In this document: piece after piece, positions 1-10,043 of the stretch
Layout of the letters: each line of letters begins with the position of its first letter
How positions within the stretch are numbered: position 1 is the first letter of the stretch
Assembly: GCA_009731375.1 (NCBI GenBank)
Contig: BJOX01000079.1
Span: 989,877 to 1,053,876 of the forward strand
Origin: Paulinella micropora
Taxonomy: Eukaryota > Cercozoa > Imbricatea > Euglyphida
Direction of reading: 5' to 3'
Length of the DNA stretch: 64,000 nt
The notes under the pieces: model-generated
What the model was told of the DNA's origin: nothing
The model's input: only the letters and a program-made list of their open reading frames with translations
Databases searched by the model: none
Program-made: the position numbers and the translations under genes

Positions 1-178
1 CACACCATCCCCTAATTCTCTGTCTGTCGACAGATGGCACCCATTTCAAAAAATCAAGCCCAAGAGAGGGTCAGTGACACCTCAAGTGGCCTTGGTTCAT
101 TCCGTAGAGTAAGTGATAAGATCAACTGATGAAATATCGACTAATGTCAGAAAAAAGGAGCTTCTGATTTCGTCAACC
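1..178 (-). repeat. Dispersed repeat R1, internally deleted copy
   Basis: Bases 1-104 are the reverse complement of about 2342-2439. Bases about 148-178 match the reverse complement of about 2797-2850. The roughly 350 bases between those two parts in the copy at 2342-2850 are missing here and replaced by about 45 other bases. A further copy lies at 46034-46465. No coding potential was recognised. Confidence 0.75.
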
Positions 179-188
179 AGGAAGTCTG

Positions 189-230
<42 letters not shown>

Positions 231-406
231 TGTACATGTATAAGACAGACAGACAGATAGACAGATAGATAGATAGATATATAGATAGATAGATAGATAG
301 ATAGATAGATCGAATGATAAACTAATATGTAGATAGATGGCTTCTTCCAAGTCCAGCAGAGATAAATTAAAATGTAGATAGATAGATATGTAGATAGATA
401 GATATG

Positions 407-439
<33 letters not shown>

Positions 440-521
440 GGAATGATACATTAATATGTAGATAGATAGATAATTAGATAGATAGATAGATAAATAGATA
501 GATAATAGATAGATAGATATG

Positions 522-558
<37 letters not shown>

Positions 559-700
559 GAGCACAGTATCAGACAGTGCCAACACACTCCAGAAGATATA
601 TATATATAATATAATATAATATATAATATAATATAATATATATTATATATATATATATAGATAGATAGATATATAGATAGATAGATCGATAGATCGATAG

Positions 701-752
<52 letters not shown>

Positions 753-806
753 AAACGCTTGGTCTTGGATAAACAGATAGATAGACAGCTAGAGAGATCG
801 ATAGAT

Positions 807-841
<35 letters not shown>

Positions 842-996
842 AAGATAGAAATAAATAAAGAAAGACAGATACATAGATAGATATGTTTGGTTTAGCAGGG
901 CTGCATATCCGATGACAAAAGGCATCCAGTGCGAACAGACAGATAGATAGACAGATAGGTACCTACATTCATCTATCTATCTACCTATCTATCTAC

Positions 997-1088
<92 letters not shown>

Positions 1089-1090
1089 GA
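179..1090. repeat. (GATA)n arrays changing to (CTAT)n near 960
   Basis: Almost pure GATA tetranucleotide with occasional GACA variants and a short AT tract (598-658). About 884-932 is a fragment of dispersed repeat R2, recognised by 'gctgcatatccgatgac'. From about 960 the array switches to the complementary CTAT phase, so the two halves could pair as a long hairpin. Confidence 0.9.
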
Positions 1091-1134
1091 TAATAATGAT
1101 AATAATGATAATAATGATAATACTAATACTAATA

Positions 1135-1144
1135 NNNNNNNNNN

Positions 1145-1188
<44 letters not shown>
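1135..1188. other. 10-N assembly gap followed by poly(A)
   Basis: Ten N at 1135-1144 are followed by 44 A. The round gap size suggests a placeholder of unknown length. It is preceded by (AATGAT)-type repeats. About 1189-1300 is non-repetitive and was not recognised. Confidence 0.85.
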
Positions 1189-1190
<2 letters not shown>

Positions 1191-1299
1191 ACCGGTTCGG
1201 AATGAAGAGACCCAAACATAAAAAGGGTAGGGACAAGGTAGATTAATGAATAGGCATGTGGTAGTATTGGAAGCACACTTGGTGATCTGCTGCTGATAG

Positions 1300-1390
1300 G
1301 GAGAGAGAGAACTGTAGCTTGAAAGTGGGCTCAAAGGATGTCGTTGAAATTGAGAAAGAAAGAGAAAATGAAAGAGAGAGAAAGAGAGAG

Positions 1391-1429
<39 letters not shown>

Positions 1430-1680
1430 GAACTGTACCTTGAAAGAGGGCTCAAAGGCTGTCGTTGAAGTTGAGAAAGAAAGAGAGAGTGAGAGAGAGA
1501 GAGAGAGAGAACTGTACCTTAAAAGTGGGCTGGAAGGATGACGTTGAAGTTGAGAAAGAAAGAGAGAATGGAGAGAGAGAGAGAGAGATAGAGATAGGTA
1601 GATAGAGAGAGAGAGAGATGTACCTTAAAAGTGGGCTCAAAGGCTGTCGTTAAAGTTGAGAAAGAAAGACAGAAATAGAG

Positions 1681-1760
<80 letters not shown>

Positions 1761-1824
1761 GAACGTAGGCTCGAATGCGGTGGTTGAAGTTGAGAAAGAA
1801 AGAGAGTTAGAGAGAGAGAGAGAC

Positions 1825-1857
<33 letters not shown>

Positions 1858-1863
1858 AAGAGA

Positions 1864-1918
<55 letters not shown>

Positions 1919-1921
1919 TAC
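1300..1921 (-). repeat. (GA)n array with about five degenerate copies of the exon at 1922-1988
   Basis: Between (GA)n tracts a block of about 45-50 bases recurs near 1313, 1434, 1514, 1619 and 1756. It contains 'gggctcaaaggctgtcgt' or close variants. Read on the minus strand it is the 3' half of the exon at 1922-1988, still ending at a GTAC-type donor. Each copy lacks about 10 bases (the GGCCGACCCC part), which breaks the frame. These look like duplicated, decayed exons inside a (GA)n array. Confidence 0.65.
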
Positions 1922-1988
1922 CTTGAAGGTGGGCTCAAAGGCTGTGGGGTCGGCCTCGTTGAAGTTGAGAAAGCACTTCTGAAGAGCT
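1922..1988 (-). CDS. Probable internal exon of an unrecognised gene (gene D)
   Basis: On the minus strand an AG acceptor at 1989-1990 and a GT donor at 1920-1921 bound 67 bases. These give one base plus 22 codons, including the motif CFLNFNEADPTAFEPTFK, with no stop. The composition is ordinary protein, unlike the surrounding low-complexity frames. It needs a preceding exon ending in phase 2, which the candidate at 2993-3050 provides. I do not recognise the protein family. The decayed copies to the left support this being a real, once-duplicated exon. Expression cannot be judged. Confidence 0.45.
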
Positions 1989-1989
1989 C

Positions 1990-2309
1990 TACGTGGATTA
2001 CATACCTCAATACATACCTACCTGCATGTTCACCTACCTACCTACCTACCTACCTACCTACCTACCTACTACCTACCTACCTACCTGCCTACCTACTACC
2101 TACCTACCTACCTACCTACCTACCTACCTACCTATCTACTACCTACCTACCTACCTACCTACCTACCTACCTACCTACCTACTACCTACCTACCTACCTA
2201 CCTACCTATCTGCCTATCTGCCTACATACCTTTGTGTCCGCAGCTGGTCGCCGGCGAGTAGCTCCCGTCGGCCTTCATCTATCTATCTATCTATCTAGCT
2301 ATCTATCTG

Positions 2310-2340
<31 letters not shown>
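1990..2340. repeat. (TACC)n array, partial exon copy, then (CTAT)n
   Basis: About 2030-2230 is nearly pure CTAC/TACC. About 2233-2275 carries a 42-base copy of the candidate exon at 2993-3050 ('agctggtcgccggcgag'), in which the minus-strand donor reads GTATGT. (CTAT)n follows to 2340. The copy lacks the upstream half of the exon. Confidence 0.8.
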
Positions 2341-2341
<1 letters not shown>

Positions 2342-2850
2342 GAACCAAGGCCACTTGAGGTGTCACTGACCCTCCCTTGGGCTTGATGTTTTGAAATGGG
2401 TGCCATCTGTCGACAGACAGAGAATTAGGGGATGGTGTGGGTGTGCTGGGCCCGTGGTGGGGTGCCTTATGTGTGCCTAGCCATACGCCTATGAGTCACA
2501 TGCCGAAATAGCGACGGGAAGCACAATCCTGTTCCCTCAGGGTGCCCTTTCTCGCTTGTTGAGCCCGGAATAAAACCCACAGTGCTCTGTCGGTTTATAC
2601 TAGACTGTTGAACAGTCTCGAAACTCCATCTGCTTACTGGGCCCTCTGTAATGGAGGTGGGAGCTCGTTCTGCAAGGGGCGCTTTATGGAACGAGCCCTG
2701 GCCCCGCCTGGTATTAGGAAGCTTTGGTATCGCCTGTATCAGTCCCTTCCGTGCAAACATCACGGCTTAGCTGGGCATCGGGTCAATACTTTACAGACTT
2801 CCTTGGTTGACGAAATCAGAAGCTCCTTTTTTCTGACATTAGTCGATATC
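2342..2850 (+). repeat. Dispersed repeat R1, longest copy
   Basis: About 510 bases of complex sequence flanked by CTAT arrays. The part from about 2430 onward is nearly identical to 46034-46465, and both ends match the inverted fragment at 1-178. Short open frames exist on both strands, but they lack a start, domain or splice context. No terminal repeats or tRNA-like boxes were seen. The ends run directly into (CTAT)n. Confidence 0.8.
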
Positions 2851-2934
2851 TCATCTATCTATCTATCTACCTACCTACCTACAAACCTACAAACCTACCT
2901 ATCTACCTATCTACGTATCTACCTACCTACCTCA

Positions 2935-3104
2935 GGAGCGCCAGCCTGCCCCCGAGGTCCTTGATCTTATCCTATCTAATCTGCCTACGTACCCTTGTGT
3001 CCGCAGCTGGTCGCCGGCGAGTAGCTCCCGTCGGCCTTCCACTCCAGCCTCCAGTTTAGATAGGATAAGATCAAGAACCTCGGGGGCGGGCTGGCGCTCC
3101 TGAG
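2935..3104. repeat. Inverted repeat, arms of about 48 bases
   Basis: The left arm (about 2935-2983) and right arm (about 3057-3104) are complementary apart from a few changes, for example 'aggagcgccagcctgcccc' against 'ggggcgggctggcgctcct'. About 75 bases between them hold the candidate gene D exon. Confidence 0.75.
2993..3050 (-). CDS. Candidate internal exon, gene D
   Basis: One minus-strand frame is open and protein-like (WRLEWKADGSYSPATSCGHK), ending at a GTACGT donor (2987-2992) in phase 2. Joining to the exon at 1988 keeps the frame. The acceptor side is not clear, so the right end is approximate. A second frame is also open over this short stretch, so the reading is uncertain. The block is partly duplicated at 2233-2275. 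Family unknown. Confidence 0.35.
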
Positions 3105-3227
3105 TAGGTAGGTAGGTAGGTAGGTAGGTAGATAGATAGATAGATAGCTAGATAGATAGATAGATAGATAGATAGCCTCCAGCTTTGGGCAGAATAGATA
3201 TAGATAGATTAGATAGATAGATTAGAT

Positions 3228-3262
<35 letters not shown>

Positions 3263-3283
3263 AAGTAAATATAGCGTAGATAC

Positions 3284-3314
<31 letters not shown>

Positions 3315-3427
3315 CAGATAGATATATAGACAGATCGATAGATAGATCGATCGATCGATCGATAGATAGATAGATAGATAGATAGATAGACACCTTAGCG
3401 GATAGGCCGTACTTGATGCGGAAGTTC

Positions 3428-3496
<69 letters not shown>

Positions 3497-3554
3497 TAGA
3501 TAGGTACTTTAGCGGATAGGCCGTACTCGATGCGGTAGTTCAGATAGATAGATA
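3105..3554. repeat. (TAGG)n and (GATA)n arrays
   Basis: Tetranucleotide array interrupted by the exon-like block at 3394-3430 and its copy at 3508-3541. A 20-base fragment near 3176-3193 ('cctccagctttgggcag') resembles the start of the neighbouring exon candidate. Confidence 0.85.
3394..3430 (-). CDS. Exon-like block 'RIKYGLSAK', with three further copies
   Basis: On the minus strand this block reads [12 protein letters not shown] directly before a GTGTCT donor. Near-identical blocks (YRIEYGLSAK) occur at about 3508-3541 and 3964-4000, and a truncated one at 4075-4088. All sit in GATA arrays. No clean AG acceptor lies in front of any copy, so only the 3' half of an exon may have been amplified. 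It may belong with gene D downstream. The function is not recognised. Confidence 0.3.
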
Positions 3555-3827
3555 TTGCTGTTGACATTCAAGACAACAAAAAAAATTGATTTTTCTGTTT
3601 TGGTTGGAATTTCAGTTTTGGTTGGAATTTTGATTTTGGGTGAAAATTTGAATTTTTCAAATTAACGGCTATATTCGTCCGCAAAATATCGAAAATTTTC
3701 GCGAAATGTTACCGTTAAATTTGAAAATTTGAATTTTTGTCACAAAAATGAAAAACTGTCACAAAAATGAAAATCTGACACAAAAATGAAAAACTAATTT
3801 TTGTTGTTGTCTTGAATGTCAACAGCA

Positions 3828-3828
<1 letters not shown>
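3555..3828. mobile_element. MITE with terminal inverted repeats and TA target-site duplication
   Basis: A 274-base element begins TTGCTGTTGACATTCAAGAC and ends with its reverse complement GTCTTGAATGTCAACAGCAA; the inverted repeats extend to about 25 bases. It is bordered on both sides by TA inside a GATA array. The interior is AT-rich, has further internal inverted repeats (about 3650-3745) and no coding frame. TA duplication and size are typical of non-autonomous Tc1/mariner-type elements. The transposase source is not in the window. Confidence 0.85.
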
Positions 3829-3830
<2 letters not shown>

Positions 3831-3859
<29 letters not shown>

Positions 3860-3920
3860 TATATATATATATATATAGATAGATAAATAGATAGATAAAT
3901 AGATAGATAGACAGATAGAC

Positions 3921-3953
<33 letters not shown>

Positions 3954-3998
3954 TAGATAGATACCTTAGCGGATAGGCCGTACTCGATGCGGTAGTTC

Positions 3999-4038
<40 letters not shown>

Positions 4039-4088
4039 GGATAGATGGATAGATGGATAGGTAGTTAGGTAGATACCTTAGCGGATAG
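3831..4088. repeat. (GATA)n array
   Basis: GATA repeat with a short AT tract (3859-3878) and two YGLSAK-type blocks (3964-4000, 4075-4088). Confidence 0.9.
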
Positions 4089-4192
4089 CAGTCAGTCTCG
4101 TGTCTACTGTGCTGCTGCACCAGCTTGTCCCGTCATGCAGTAGTCAATCTCGTGTCTACTGTGCTGCTGCATTATCTTGTCCCGTCATGCAG
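4089..4192 (+). repeat. Two tandem copies of a ~52-bp unit
   Basis: The segment 'gtctcgtgtctactgtgctg' with its flanks, ending 'cttgtcccgtcatgc', is present twice in a row with few differences. Confidence 0.8.
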
Positions 4193-4540
4193 TTCCTTGA
4201 CATCGTTTCCAATGACCTGTATCACTTGGAGCTGAGAAACATCCCTCACATCATGCTGGATGCAAATGCTCTGCTCACTCCTGTTAGCCTGTCCGGAGAG
4301 CCACAATCGAGAATGTCTAGCCTGCCTGGAGAGCCACCATCGAGAATGTCTGCTGTCATTGAAAATCAGCGCCCTCCTGCAAGTACTAGTCACGGCTACA
4401 GGTCTCCTGGCGGTTATGTTGAAGAACACGTTTGGAACAAATTTTTACATATCGATTACATATCGAGTACATCTCAAGATTCAAAGTTTCAGAAAATAAT
4501 AAGAAAGTCAGGAAACATGTTGCTAGTCTCCGGCAGCTAG
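4100..4540 (+). CDS. Unrecognised open frame, 146 codons, doubtful
   Basis: An ATG-to-stop frame on the plus strand in one of the few non-repetitive stretches. Residues about 60-85 contain two copies of a short repeat (SGEPQSRMS / PGEPPSRMS). No signal peptide, membrane segment or known domain was seen. The first third overlaps the 52-bp tandem repeat. It lies just beyond the 3' end of gene A on the opposite strand and could simply be downstream flank of that gene. Confidence 0.25.
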   Translation: MSTVLLHQLVPSCSSQSRVYCAAALSCPVMQFLDIVSNDLYHLELRNIPHIMLDANALLTPVSLSGEPQSRMSSLPGEPPSRMSAVIENQRPPASTSHGYRSPGGYVEEHVWNKFLHIDYISSTSQDSKFQKIIRKSGNMLLVSGS

Positions 4541-4611
4541 AATAAGAAGGAATGCAAACATTTTCTGCTGAAAAAAATCGTTTGCAGTCTTGCTTTACCG
4601 CCGGCCGGTCT

Positions 4612-4678
4612 TGCGAGAGAGAGAGAGGATCTGTCCTTCATGAGAGAGAGAGAGAGAGAGAGAGAGGATCTGTCCCTC

Positions 4679-4730
<52 letters not shown>

Positions 4731-4786
4731 CTGTCCCCTCATGAGAGAAAGAGAGAGAGAGAGAGAGAGAGGATCTGTCCCCTCAT

Positions 4787-4818
<32 letters not shown>

Positions 4819-4822
4819 AATC
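4612..4822. repeat. (GA)n minisatellite with 'ggatctgtcc' spacers
   Basis: Runs of GA alternate with 'ggatctgtccctcatg', four copies near 4627, 4668, 4728 and 4770. About 4823-4966 holds a short unique stretch and a CTTT/CA tract. Confidence 0.85.
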
Positions 4823-4966
4823 TAAAACTCACGCAAGGCCTTCTGGCGGTACAGCAAGGCTGCAATTTCTTTCTTTCTTTCTTTCTTTCTCTCTCACACA
4901 CACATACACGCACATGCACACACACGCACAGTCAGTGTGTCTAGTGCAATGTCTGAGTGGCTGTCC

Positions 4967-5093
4967 TCACTGGTTATCGAGTTCTCTGATCTTGGCAAGC
5001 AGTTTTGCTCGCAGCAGCGCATCGAAGACTCCCATTTCCTTCAGCCCTTCTCCGTCCAGCGCCAAGAGCATGCGCCCGTCGATGTCGTGCTCC
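4967..5093 (-). CDS. Gene A last exon: C-terminal part of a SAM domain
   Basis: The minus-strand exon starts after the acceptor 'ctgggcag' with one base of a split codon and ends at a TGA. It encodes [20 protein letters not shown] and then a helix, [13 protein letters not shown]. The IDG-x-x-LL, LKEMG and KLL-x-x-I pattern is that of SAM domain helices 3 to 5. SAM domains of about 65 residues mediate protein-protein and sometimes RNA binding and often polymerise. The split codon joins in frame with the phase-2 end of the exon at 8221-8309. The protein ends four residues after the domain. Intron length to the previous exon is about 3.1 kb. Confidence 0.8.
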
Positions 5094-5242
5094 CTGCCCA
5101 GCACAGCGCAGCACAGCGTTCTGGCAGTTCCAAGGTGCCGCAGCGGCTGCAAAATGGCTGCAACCCGAGCCAGACACCAAGAACTACTAGACTAAGTGAC
5201 ACGCGCCTGAGCGGCTGCAGGGCAATCCACACTTCGCGCGAG

Positions 5243-6299
<1,057 letters not shown>

Positions 6300-7400
6300 G
6301 ATTATTTGATATGTATGCTGTGTCTTATGTGAAGGAGGAGGAGGAGGTAGTATGATCATTACTACTATGAATGCTATTTGATAGTGTCTATCTGCAGGAG
6401 GAGGAAGAGGAGGTTGTATGATCGTTACTTTTATCATTAGTAATATGATGATTACTACTAGTATCATCGCTATTTGATATGTATGCTGTGTCTGTCTGCA
6501 AGAGGAGGAGGAAGAGGTAGTATCATCATTGCTACTATCATCGCTATTTGATATGTATGCTATGTCTATCTGCAGGAAGAGGAAGAGGAGGTAGTATCAT
6601 CATCACTACTATCATTGCTATTGGATATGTAATTGATATGTCTTTCTGCAGGAAGAGGAAGAGGAGGTAGTATGATCATTGCTACTATCATCGCTATTTG
6701 ATATGTATGCTGTGTCTATCTGCAGGAAGAGGAAGAGGAGGTAGTATCATCATCACTACTATCATCGCTATTTGATATGTATGCTATGTCTATCTGAAGG
6801 AAGAGGAAGAGGAGGTAGTATGATCATTACTACTATCATCGCTATTTGATATGTATGCTGTGTCTATCTGCAGGAAGAGGAATAGGAGGTAGTATCATCA
6901 TCGCTACTATCATCGCTATTTGATATGTATGCTATGTCTATCTGCAGGAAGAGGAAGAGGAGGTAGTATCATCATCACTACTATCATTGCTATTTGATAT
7001 GTATGCTATGTCTATCTGCAGGAGGAGGAAGAGGAGGTAGTATGATCGTTGCTACTATCATTGCTATTGGATATGTAATTGCTAAGTCTATCTGCAGGAG
7101 GAGGAAGAGGAGGTAGTATCATCATTGCTACTATCATTGCTATTGGATATGTAATTGCTGTGTCTATCTGCAGGAAGAGGAAGAGGAGGTAGTATCATCA
7201 TTGCTACTATCATTGCTATTGGATATGTAATTGCTGTGTCTATCTGCAGGAGGAGGAAGAGGAGGTAGTATCATCATTGCTACTATCATTGCTATTGGAT
7301 ATGTAATTGCTGTGTCTATCTGCAGGAGGAGGAAGAGGAGGTAGTATCATCATTGTTACTATAATTGCTTTTGGATATGTAATTGCTGTGTCTATCTGCA
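6300..7400. repeat. Minisatellite, ~74-bp unit, about 14 copies
   Basis: The unit contains 'gctatttgatatgtatgctg', then 'tctatctgcag', then a purine run such as 'gaagaggaagaggaggtag', then 'tatcatcat'. Spacing of the 'gctatt' word is mostly 74 bases (6543, 6617, 6693, 6767, 6841). The right-hand units change to 'gctattggatatgtaattgc'. The array lies in the intron between the SAM exons. Confidence 0.9.
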
Positions 7401-7435
7401 GCCTGCACCTGACCGCCTCCACTCCACAACCTTTA

Positions 7436-7672
7436 CATACATACAATATGCCTACATATAATACAATACGTACATACATACATACATACATACATACATA
7501 CATACATACATACATACATACATGCATACATACATGCATACATACATACATACATACATACATACATACATACATTACATACATACATACATGGCTACTA
7601 TCTGTGCAGCTGCAGATAGATCGACCGCCATATATATATACATATCTATTGATAATTTTACCTTATATAATT

Positions 7673-7743
<71 letters not shown>

Positions 7744-7780
7744 ACTATCTAACTACAGCACGTCTTTGCTGATCTTGTAA

Positions 7781-7811
<31 letters not shown>

Positions 7812-8017
7812 GTATGTACATATTTGTACATATTTGTATATACATATTAAAAGAAAGAAAGATAGATAGCTAGATAGATAGATAGATAGATAGATGAATA
7901 GAGCGATCGCTAGTTCTGCAGCAGGTCCTGACTGTGCTTGTGATAGACAGATAGATAGATAGATAGATAGATAGATATAGATGGATAGATAGATAGATAA
8001 ATAGATAGATATATAGA

Positions 8018-8084
<67 letters not shown>

Positions 8085-8102
8085 ATATATAGATATATAT
8101 AT

Positions 8103-8192
<90 letters not shown>

Positions 8193-8215
8193 GGATAGAT
8201 GGATAGCACGAGCGA
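7436..8215. repeat. (CATA)n, (CTAT)n, (TA)n and (GATA)n arrays
   Basis: Successive tetranucleotide arrays interrupted by short unique spacers at 7592-7675, 7752-7780 and 7905-7945. The last spacer ('agcgatcgctagttctgcag') and 8203-8220 look like related fragments. No gene was seen. Confidence 0.9.
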
Positions 8216-8220
8216 GCGAC

Positions 8221-8309
8221 CGGCAGCTCTGCAGTGTTTCCTCGCTGAGTTTGAACGGGTGTAGCTTCAGTCCCCGCAGCCACTGCAGCACGTCCTCGTT
8301 GCTCCAGCC
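8221..8309 (-). CDS. Gene A penultimate exon: N-terminal part of the SAM domain
   Basis: On the minus strand the acceptor 'gctgctgcag' precedes [16 protein letters not shown], then [13 protein letters not shown], ending at a GTCGCT donor in phase 2. The W-x-x-EDV-x-x-WL pattern is the hallmark of SAM helix 1 and 2. The 89-base exon joins the exon at 5093 through a split Arg codon, giving a complete SAM domain of about 66 residues. The 3' part of this exon and its acceptor are copied immediately upstream at 8342-8390. Confidence 0.8.
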
Positions 8310-8341
8310 CTGCAGCAGCACAGGCAGGCACCATCATCACT

Positions 8342-8390
8342 ACTGCTTCAGTCCCCGCAGCCACTGCAGCACGGCCTCGTTGCACCAGCC
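8342..8390 (-). pseudogene. 81-bp tandem duplicate of the SAM exon start, broken
   Basis: This block repeats the acceptor and the first 15 codons of the exon at 8221-8309 at an exact offset of 81 bases ([15 protein letters not shown]), then meets a TAG after one more codon. It lies on the 5' side in the gene's direction, so splicing into this acceptor would terminate the protein before the SAM domain is complete. Confidence 0.75.
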
Positions 8391-8425
8391 CTGCAGCAGC
8401 ACAGGCAGGCACCAAACAACGTTCC

Positions 8426-8427
<2 letters not shown>

Positions 8428-8482
<55 letters not shown>

Positions 8483-8494
8483 CATTATTATTAC

Positions 8495-8557
<63 letters not shown>

Positions 8558-8561
8558 TATT
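8428..8561. repeat. (ATT)n array
   Basis: Nearly pure ATT trinucleotide on the 5' side of a truncated SINE. Confidence 0.95.
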
Positions 8562-8788
8562 GGCCCTGTCGCCAGTTCGATTCCCGTCGGTGCCACCAGT
8601 ATTTTCATTGAACGTAACGATCCGTCTGGACCTATTTTCATTGAACATACCGGCCCGTCTGGAAGTGTTGGAACTGCCCTTGCGGGGGTGTCATTAGAGC
8701 TTATCGTCAATTCTTCGTACTCCCCTCACGGGTGAGACGATGGAGGCGCATGTGCAGAAATGCATCAGCCATTGACAGAGAAGCACTA
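8562..8788 (+). mobile_element. tRNA-derived SINE, 5'-truncated copy
   Basis: Starts inside the tRNA-like head at 'ggccctgtcgcc', so the A box is missing and the B box (AGTTCGATTCC) is present. The body with 'attttcattgaac' repeats and the 3' end 'attgacagagaagcac' are complete and followed by (ATT)n. Confidence 0.85.
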
Positions 8789-9059
8789 TTACCATTATTA
8801 TTATTATTATTATTATCAATATCATTATCAATATTATTATCAATATTATTATTATTATTATTATTATTATTAGGGAGTACATAGGCCATCGGTCCCTTTC
8901 CATGGGCTGATTGGTATAAAGCTCCTAGAGTAATGTTCTATGCCGTCACTTCCTTTATTCCACCGATTGGTGTGGAGACTTTCCTTATGGAATGGAGGAC
9001 TGGATGCACATGGCCTTTTGGCTCAGCAATGGCAGACGATACATACATACATACATACA

Positions 9060-9090
<31 letters not shown>

Positions 9091-9091
9091 T
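8789..9091. repeat. (ATT)n tail, short unique stretch, (CATA)n and (ATT)n
   Basis: About 8873-9040 is non-repetitive, contains no recognised gene and separates two (ATT)n tracts. Confidence 0.8.
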
Positions 9092-9358
9092 GGACACCGT
9101 GAAAGCCCAGTGGTCAAGTTCTACCATCTGGGCCCTGTCGCCAGTTCGATTCCCGTCGGTGCCACCAGTATTTTCATTGAACATACCTGTCTATTTCTGG
9201 ACCAGTATTTTCATTGAACATACCGGCCCGTCTGGAAGTGTTGGAACTGCCCTTGCGGGGGTGTCATTAAAGCTTATCGTCAATTCTTCGTACTCCCCTC
9301 ACGGGTGAGACGATGGAGGCGCATGTGCAGAAATGCATCAGCCATTGACAGAGAAGCA
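9092..9358 (+). mobile_element. tRNA-derived SINE, full-length copy
   Basis: The head carries an RNA polymerase III A box-like AAGCCCAGTGG and B box AGTTCGATTCC about 35 bases apart, as in a tRNA. The tRNA part ends 'cggtgccacc'. The body contains two copies of a short 'ccagtattttcattgaac' unit, then 'cttgcgggggtgtcatta' and 'actcccctcacgggtgag', and ends 'gagaagcac' followed by (ATT)n. It is non-coding, and the partner LINE is not in the window. (ATT)n flanks both ends. Confidence 0.88.
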
Positions 9359-9359
9359 C

Positions 9360-9413
<54 letters not shown>

Positions 9414-9736
9414 CATTATTATTGTCATTATTATCATTATTATTGTTATTGCTATTGTTATTGTTATTGTTATTCTTCTTATTATTGTTATTATTATTGT
9501 TATTATTCAGCCCAATGGCCTCAAGGCGTTAAACTGTGACGCCAACTCATAACCCTTTGGTGGTAGATGCTGGGGAGGAGGGTCGTTGCGCGCGTAAAAG
9601 ATCTTAAACTCCGCATATGCTGGTTGATAGCCCAGGACCCAGCAGACACCAGATTGTTATGGGTGGGGTTTCGAGGCAGCTCTAGCAACCGCGCTTGGTG
9701 TATGCACTTGCACATTCGGTGACGTCTTGCAAGAGG
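9359..9736. repeat. (ATT)n tail, then unique sequence
   Basis: (ATT)n with ATTGTT variants to about 9508, then about 225 unrecognised bases ('cccaatggcctcaaggcg' onward) up to the N gap at 9737-10043. No coding exon was seen. Confidence 0.7.
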
Positions 9737-10043
9737 NNNNNNNNNNNNNNNNNNNNNNNNNNNNNNNNNNNNNNNNNNNNNNNNNNNNNNNNNNNNNNNN
9801 NNNNNNNNNNNNNNNNNNNNNNNNNNNNNNNNNNNNNNNNNNNNNNNNNNNNNNNNNNNNNNNNNNNNNNNNNNNNNNNNNNNNNNNNNNNNNNNNNNNN
9901 NNNNNNNNNNNNNNNNNNNNNNNNNNNNNNNNNNNNNNNNNNNNNNNNNNNNNNNNNNNNNNNNNNNNNNNNNNNNNNNNNNNNNNNNNNNNNNNNNNNN
10001 NNNNNNNNNNNNNNNNNNNNNNNNNNNNNNNNNNNNNNNNNNN

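Noticed and set aside
2467-2763. 98-residue frame in R1 (also at 46073-46369)
   Set aside because: Conserved only because the whole repeat is nearly identical. The opposite strand is also open, and no domain was recognised.
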